In this document: one piece after another, positions 62,101 to 64,000 of the stretch
Numbering within the stretch: the first letter of the stretch is position 1
Layout of the letters: every line of letters begins with the position of its first letter
Assembly: GCA_949126835.1 (NCBI GenBank)
Contig: OX421497.1
Span: forward strand, 24,679,612-24,743,611
Direction: 5' to 3'
From: Anisus vortex
Lineage: Eukaryota; Mollusca; Gastropoda; Planorbidae
DNA length: 64,000 bases
Program-made: the position numbers and the translations under genes
Notes under the pieces: model-generated
Told to the model about the DNA's origin: nothing
Seen by the model: only the letters and a program-made list of their open reading frames with translations
The model's database searches: none

Positions 62101-63842
62101 TATATCAAATACAATATTTTATTTCTAAACAATCACATTAAAAATGTATGGTAATTATTGTCTTAATATTATCTTTATTAGTAGAGATGAGTATCTATAA
62201 CCTGCTACTGTTAATTATATTTGATCTCTATTTAACCGAGAGGTCCTTTAATGGATTTTTTAATTTAAAAGCATGGATCAATCAGTGTCAATAAGCGGAA
62301 TAGATACTTAGTAATCATACAAACAGGGTAGTTAATGTAATGTTAGAAAATATACATATAAATTCTTTGTTCATATAATATGTATATAATTTTCAAATAC
62401 TTTTTATACAGTTTGATCATTTCAAAGTTTTAAATTTTAGGCCATTTATTCTATAATAAAAGAAAAAAAAGAAACATTAGAAATATTGCACAAATAAAAC
62501 TGGCTAATTATCTCCCTTTTTATTAAAACACTTTTCTACATTTGATTCAATAGTGATGCCAAAAAGTTATGTTTTGTAATATAAAAAATATTACTGTCTA
62601 ATTATTATCTCTTTATATAATCCAACATTAAGGTATTTATTACAAGATTTAATTATTAGAGGATTAAAATAATTTATGTTAAACAGTTGTAAATAAACAT
62701 TTCCTGCATTAATTGTTTGTCCATTTAAGGAGTTTATATTTTAAACATCAATAATTACAAATATTACATAATATAGTTCAATTAATTAAGTCTCTTATAT
62801 TTATCAAATTAATAATACAAATAAATTTGTTTTAGAATTAATTATATATTATGTTTACTTAAAGAAGATGAGCAAAAAAACTCTTTTAAATTTAATTAGT
62901 GTGTATGAATTAATGAGCAGTCAATTGTAAGTGACCTCCTTGTATGCTTAAAACAGCTTTCATGTGTGATAAAATCTGTTCACGAGAGTAAGTTGAACCA
63001 AAAGCGGAAAGTAAAAGAGTGACTGCCTAGCAGTTGAGAAAAGCAGATGACTTTCCTAAGCAGCTTCCTTCCAGATTTTTTCCGCAAACGGGCACATTTA
63101 GATGCCAATATTTTTAATTTTGAAAATTCAACCTGCTGTATTTTAAAATCGCCAATATTCCTCCACTTAAAAAAAGATCTACATCTAAGAAGGCTGTTCT
63201 AATATCAAACCAGTTAAGCTTGATGTTTAATGAAAAAAATGAGTCCATCAATTTAAAAGTCTCGCCTTTGATTAGAAAACTTTGATGTACTTCTGAAAAA
63301 GCCCAACTTTCTATCTAAAAATATGCCTTACTATAGGGATGTGCATCAGTTAAATGTTTTGAAATTGTTTTCACAGCAAGATATGTATAGTTTTAATGCA
63401 AATCCATTCCTGTGGTGCTTGTAAATGCAACTTACTGAAATGTGTCACTATGTCATTCAGAAAAATTGGCTTCAACAGTCAGCTTTCCTAATTTTGAACT
63501 GGAAAATGTTTTTTAAATCAATAAACAACCCCTCTAGGAGGTCATTTGCGTGCAGTTGAAAATTGCTCTGCGTGCCAAGTTTCGCAAACTTGCCTTGTGT
63601 TGCCGACCCCTGCCCTAGAACACAATTTGTTCCTGCTGTTGCTAACATGTTTTATACCCACAGACACCGAGAACACATTTTGTACTCAAGTGGCCCGGCC
63701 AGGTAGTGATTGCTATTTGTCAGACCTACTGGAGCTCTGAAGTGCAAAACTATTTAGAAGAGAAATCCTTGGCATCCTATTTCCAACAGATGCTAAACCA
63801 GCTTGAAGGGCTGAGGAAATTAGTTCGTCAAGATATATCCAA
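35194..63842 (+). CDS. DNAH1: Dynein axonemal heavy chain 1 (DNAH1), N-terminal part, 26 coding exons
   Basis: Known role: heavy chain of an axonemal inner-arm dynein in motile cilia and sperm flagella; loss gives short, irregular flagella. Exons: 35194-35355, 37428-37506, 37868-37956, 38141-38173, 38914-39002, 40953-41239, 42061-42478, 43667-43824, 44104-44321, 44788-44955, 46465-46595, 47018-47165, 47736-47929, 48705-48930, 49221-49340, 49848-49930, 50385-50526, 50628-50783, 54409-54607, 54777-54889, 58389-58529, 59205-59417, 60255-60419, 60964-61191, 61481-61660, 63664-63842. All phases agree; 4,319 coding bases, about 1,439 codons. DNAH1-type marks: KARGYYSDL (exon 1), LPLGYFDN and [10 protein letters not shown] (6), [10 protein letters not shown] (7), MIPLQAYAK (13), [17 protein letters not shown] (22), [12 protein letters not shown] (23), [18 protein letters not shown] (24), KWPGQVVIA (26). 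This is tail and linker; AAA1-6, stalk and microtubule-binding domain lie beyond the window (family length about 4,200). Start: first ATG in a frame matching the family. Confidence 0.95.
36349..36784 (-). mobile_element. Helitron-like non-autonomous element with internal tRNA-like segment, copy 1
   Basis: Read on minus it starts TCTATATATATAAAAAGACA and ends with a hairpin CCCGGGCAACGCCGGG followed by AATGTAGCTTG. It stands between A and T, the Helitron target. The end is CTTG, not the usual CTRR. On minus, 36591-36657 resembles a tRNA with A box TAGCTCAGTGGTAAACGTAG and B box GGTTCGATTCTCC. Lies in DNAH1 intron 1. Confidence 0.7.
36840..37166. mobile_element. hAT-like non-autonomous element, copy 1, DNAH1 intron 1
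   Basis: Ends CAGGGCCGTATTTAGG and, inverted, CAGTGCCATATTTAGG, with GTGGGGGCCC boxes repeated inside both ends. It shares ends with the element at 52292-54061, where an exact 8-bp target duplication is seen. Here the flanks match only in part. Confidence 0.7.
38390..38770 (-). mobile_element. SINE copy (or two fused partial copies), DNAH1 intron 4
   Basis: On minus, GTTGAATCCTGGTGAAGGCC is a degraded B box followed by the family body with GGATACCTGACATTATTTGG and GCTAGCCACACAATCCC. A second, more degraded body and head lie at about 38600-38770, so two copies probably inserted side by side. Confidence 0.65.
39516..39952 (-). mobile_element. Helitron-like element with internal tRNA-like segment, copy 2
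   Basis: Nearly identical over its whole length to the copy at 36349-36784, with the same start TCTATATATATAAAAAGACA, terminal hairpin and CTTG end, again between A and T. The B box differs by one base next to it. Lies in DNAH1 intron 5. Confidence 0.72.
40756..40830. mobile_element. Possible hAT end fragment
   Basis: ACAGGGGTTGGCAAATTACG resembles the CAGGGGTCGGCAACC end seen at 61956. A CCCCTG stands about 60 bp later. Too short to assign firmly. Confidence 0.3.
41456..41929 (+). mobile_element. Helentron-associated-like element, copy C, DNAH1 intron 6
   Basis: Full-length relative of copies at 28239 and 28719, with start ACTCCCTTTATTTTAAG, subterminal AAATAAAGGGAGT, hairpin AAAAACTTAGTTTTT and end TTCTTGTT. 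Several substitutions and small deletions separate it from the tandem pair. Confidence 0.7.
42525..42750. repeat. 28-bp minisatellite after DNAH1 exon 7
   Basis: About eight copies of a unit containing TTTAATGACCTGAAACCCAG, beginning about 50 bp after the exon 7 donor (42479). Confidence 0.9.
42790..42935 (+). mobile_element. SINE body fragment, DNAH1 intron 7
   Basis: Body of the common SINE family: ATTGGTACCTGACACCAGTT, AAAGTAAAGGCAGTTGG and GTGCTGGCCACACAAT. The tRNA-like head is missing or lost. Its 3' segment runs directly into the 39-bp array. Confidence 0.7.
42935..43405. repeat. 39-bp minisatellite grown from the SINE 3' segment
   Basis: About twelve copies of a 39-bp unit containing TCGTTAGCCATGGCAACTGG. 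The first copy is continuous with the SINE at 42790-42935 (its ATAGCCATGGCAACTGGTGG). A 195-codon minus-strand frame over it is a by-product of the period, since 39 is divisible by three. Confidence 0.92.
44570..44725 (-). mobile_element. Degraded SINE copy, DNAH1 intron 9
   Basis: On minus the tRNA-like part is recognisable by GGCATGGTAGGCTGCCAATC and GATGAGTTTAAATCATGG, close to the head at about 38700-38770. Strongly diverged. Confidence 0.45.
44987..46361. repeat. 98-bp tandem array filling DNAH1 intron 10
   Basis: Fourteen copies of a 98-bp unit that are almost identical except for the length of an A run and TAAATG versus TTG after it. The array starts 31 bp after the exon 10 donor and ends about 100 bp before exon 11. 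The similarity points to very recent amplification. Confidence 0.96.
49017..49200. repeat. About 60-70-bp repeat, three copies, before DNAH1 exon 15
   Basis: Three diverged copies of a block containing TTATCTCCCTTGTTTGTTC and AACCTATGT. The last ends about 20 bp before the exon 15 acceptor. Confidence 0.75.
50763..52283. repeat. 52-bp array made of copies of the DNAH1 exon 18 donor
   Basis: The 52-bp unit begins with the last 21 bases of exon 18 (TTTAAACTGAAGCCAACTAAT), continues through the donor GTAAGA and about 25 more intron bases, and repeats about 29 times. One further diverged unit lies at 54085-54135, beyond the inserted hAT element. Nearly every unit keeps a full donor-like GTAAGAAAT. 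Use of any donor but the first would add GTAAGAAATACATAG, an early in-frame stop. Confidence 0.97.
52292..54061. mobile_element. hAT-like element, copy 2, with a nested LINE, inside the exon-18 array
   Basis: Ends CAGGGCCGTATTTAGG and, inverted, CAGAGGCATATTTAGG. An exact 8-bp duplication CATCTAAA flanks it (52284-52291 and 54062-54069), diagnostic of hAT insertion. The last array unit is split by it, so it landed in an already amplified array. Its interior is mostly a LINE on minus, unlike the short relative at 36840-37166. Confidence 0.85.
52400..53860 (-). mobile_element. 5'-truncated LINE (I/Jockey-like, with RNase H), nested in the hAT element
   Basis: On minus, 53388-52492 is an open 298-codon frame with an RNase H domain whose acidic residues are visible: [23 protein letters not shown] and [17 protein letters not shown] zinc-knuckle-like tail [19 protein letters not shown] follows. 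Upstream, in another frame, is the C-terminal end of the reverse transcriptase region ([30 protein letters not shown]); a frameshift near 53390-53440 separates the two. The 3' end has a GAA-rich run (about 52405-52425). Endonuclease and most of the reverse transcriptase are missing. Confidence 0.88.
54321..54388. repeat. 34-bp direct duplication before DNAH1 exon 19
   Basis: Two exact copies of a 34-bp block containing GAACTATAGGACACAATTAT, followed by a CCTATG third start. The second ends about 20 bp before the exon 19 acceptor. Confidence 0.9.
55429..56030. mobile_element. MITE-like element with long imperfect terminal inverted repeats
   Basis: The left end (TTGTGATGTGACTCCACG, then ACGGAAGTC and AAAACTGATTTTT) is matched in inverted order at the right end (ATGTGATGCAACCCCAC, ACTGAAGTC, AAAATCAGAT). 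That gives about 50 bp of imperfect TIR. No coding frame. Lies in DNAH1 intron 20. Confidence 0.6.
56297..57492. mobile_element. 1.2-kb TIR element of the GTATAAGTCGCAC type, DNAH1 intron 20
   Basis: Left end CGTATATACTCGCGTATAAG, right end inverted CCGTATATACTTGCGTATAAG. A further GTATAAGTCGCACCCCTA box lies inside each end. No transposase frame. A truncated, inverted relative lies in the NSUN4 intron (20255-20803). Superfamily not assigned. Confidence 0.75.
57515..58388. repeat. 48-49-bp array made of copies of the DNAH1 exon 21 acceptor
   Basis: About 18 copies of a unit that includes CATCCCTAG followed by TTATCTGAATAAATC. The real exon 21 begins after ATCCCTAG with TTATCAGAAGAAATC, so each unit holds the acceptor and about 15 bases of exon. 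In the units the exon part is mutated and would read L-S-E-stop. The array runs directly into the true acceptor. Confidence 0.95.
58660..59150. repeat. Degenerate tandem repeat, DNAH1 intron 21
   Basis: About ten diverged copies of a roughly 40-bp unit of the form GTTATGATTGGTGGATACAT followed by TTAATTGATGGTTACAT. An older, decayed array. Confidence 0.75.
59735..59885 (-). mobile_element. tRNA-derived SINE head, DNAH1 intron 22
   Basis: On minus: GGTGGCCCAGCAGTAGCGTG as A-box region and GGTCCTGGGTTCAAATCCTG as B box, then GGTGGAGGCTAGGATTTTTTC. Same head family as 22445 and 26105. Confidence 0.7.
60770..60950 (-). mobile_element. Possible LINE 3' fragment, DNAH1 intron 23
   Basis: TGTTCCTGGGGCCTCCCTCT and the following CTTGCACCCTGTGGATTC resemble in wording and order the LINE remnant at 25470-25540 (GTTCCTTGGCCGGCCTC, CCCTGAGGGTTCCAG). 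Short and diverged. Confidence 0.35.
61181..61328. repeat. 36-bp array made of copies of the DNAH1 exon 24 donor
   Basis: Four copies of a 36-bp unit starting with the last 11 bases of exon 24 (ACATAGCAAGT), followed by GTAAGTCTTGTTGC. All four keep a canonical GTAAGT or GTAAGTA donor. Confidence 0.95.
61650..61895. repeat. 45-bp array made of copies of the DNAH1 exon 25 donor
   Basis: About 5.4 copies of a 45-bp unit starting with the end of exon 25 (TTATCAACTG) and then GTTAGTACAGCAC. In most copies the donor GT is changed to GA (CTGGATAG); one at about 61841 keeps GT. Confidence 0.93.
61956..63612. mobile_element. 1.66-kb hAT-like non-autonomous element, DNAH1 intron 25
   Basis: Ends CAGGGGTCGGCAACC and, inverted, CAGGGGTCGGCAACA. 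An exact 8-bp duplication CCCTAGAA flanks it (61948-61955 and 63613-63620). The AT-rich interior has no transposase frame that I can see. It lies about 50 bp upstream of the exon 26 acceptor. Confidence 0.88.
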
Positions 63843-64000
63843 GTAATGATTCATTAGTTATTTAGTTACTCATTCCAACTTCATTTCCAAGTCATAACCT
63901 ACTTATTCAATTAATCATACATCATATGCCTTTTTCATCTTTTTTACAACAAAACATTTAAAATCATTAATTGCTTTAAAGAATCAGTGTTTAAATTAAT

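Overview
The window is nuclear DNA of an AT-rich animal genome with large introns, GT-AG splice sites throughout, and many tandem and transposable repeats. Three recognisable genes were rebuilt exon by exon. At every junction the reading phase agrees, which is the main support for the models. The protein families are animal-wide. Dense tRNA-derived SINEs, Helitron/Helentron-like, hAT-like and piggyBac-like elements, plus the frequent word TAGGCCTA, suggest a marine or freshwater invertebrate, possibly a gastropod mollusc. That placement is inference only.

Layout. (1) About 0.5-15.8 kb, minus strand: 5' two thirds of ARMC2, 14 coding exons (604 codons), running off the left edge. Its last three visible introns are almost filled by minisatellites with 59-, 42- and 52-bp units. 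(2) About 15.8-17.5 kb: head-to-head spacer, a likely shared promoter region. (3) 17.5-24.8 kb, plus strand: complete seven-exon NSUN4, a mitochondrial rRNA cytosine-5 methyltransferase. (4) 24.8-35.2 kb: intergenic repeat island with a LINE remnant, a TIR element, two head-to-tail Helentron-like elements, and a 4.8-kb TTAA-flanked element. That element holds a broken P2X7-ballast-domain gene on plus and an unknown multi-exon gene with a repeated exon on minus. (5) 35.2-63.8 kb, plus strand: the first 26 coding exons (about 1,439 codons) of axonemal dynein heavy chain DNAH1, covering tail and start of linker; the motor lies beyond the right edge.

ARMC2 and DNAH1 both belong to the sperm-flagellum/motile-cilium programme; NSUN4 acts in mitochondrial ribosome assembly. 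No shared pathway is claimed.

The most unusual signal is that many intronic tandem arrays start exactly at, or contain copies of, exon-intron junctions. The units carry duplicated donor or acceptor sites with 9-21 nt of exon (DNAH1 exons 18, 21, 24, 25; ARMC2 exon 8), or start at or near the donor (ARMC2 exons 1 and 14). The second is the TTAA-flanked element with a P2X7-like domain gene. The third is that two minisatellites arose from two different segments of one SINE family.
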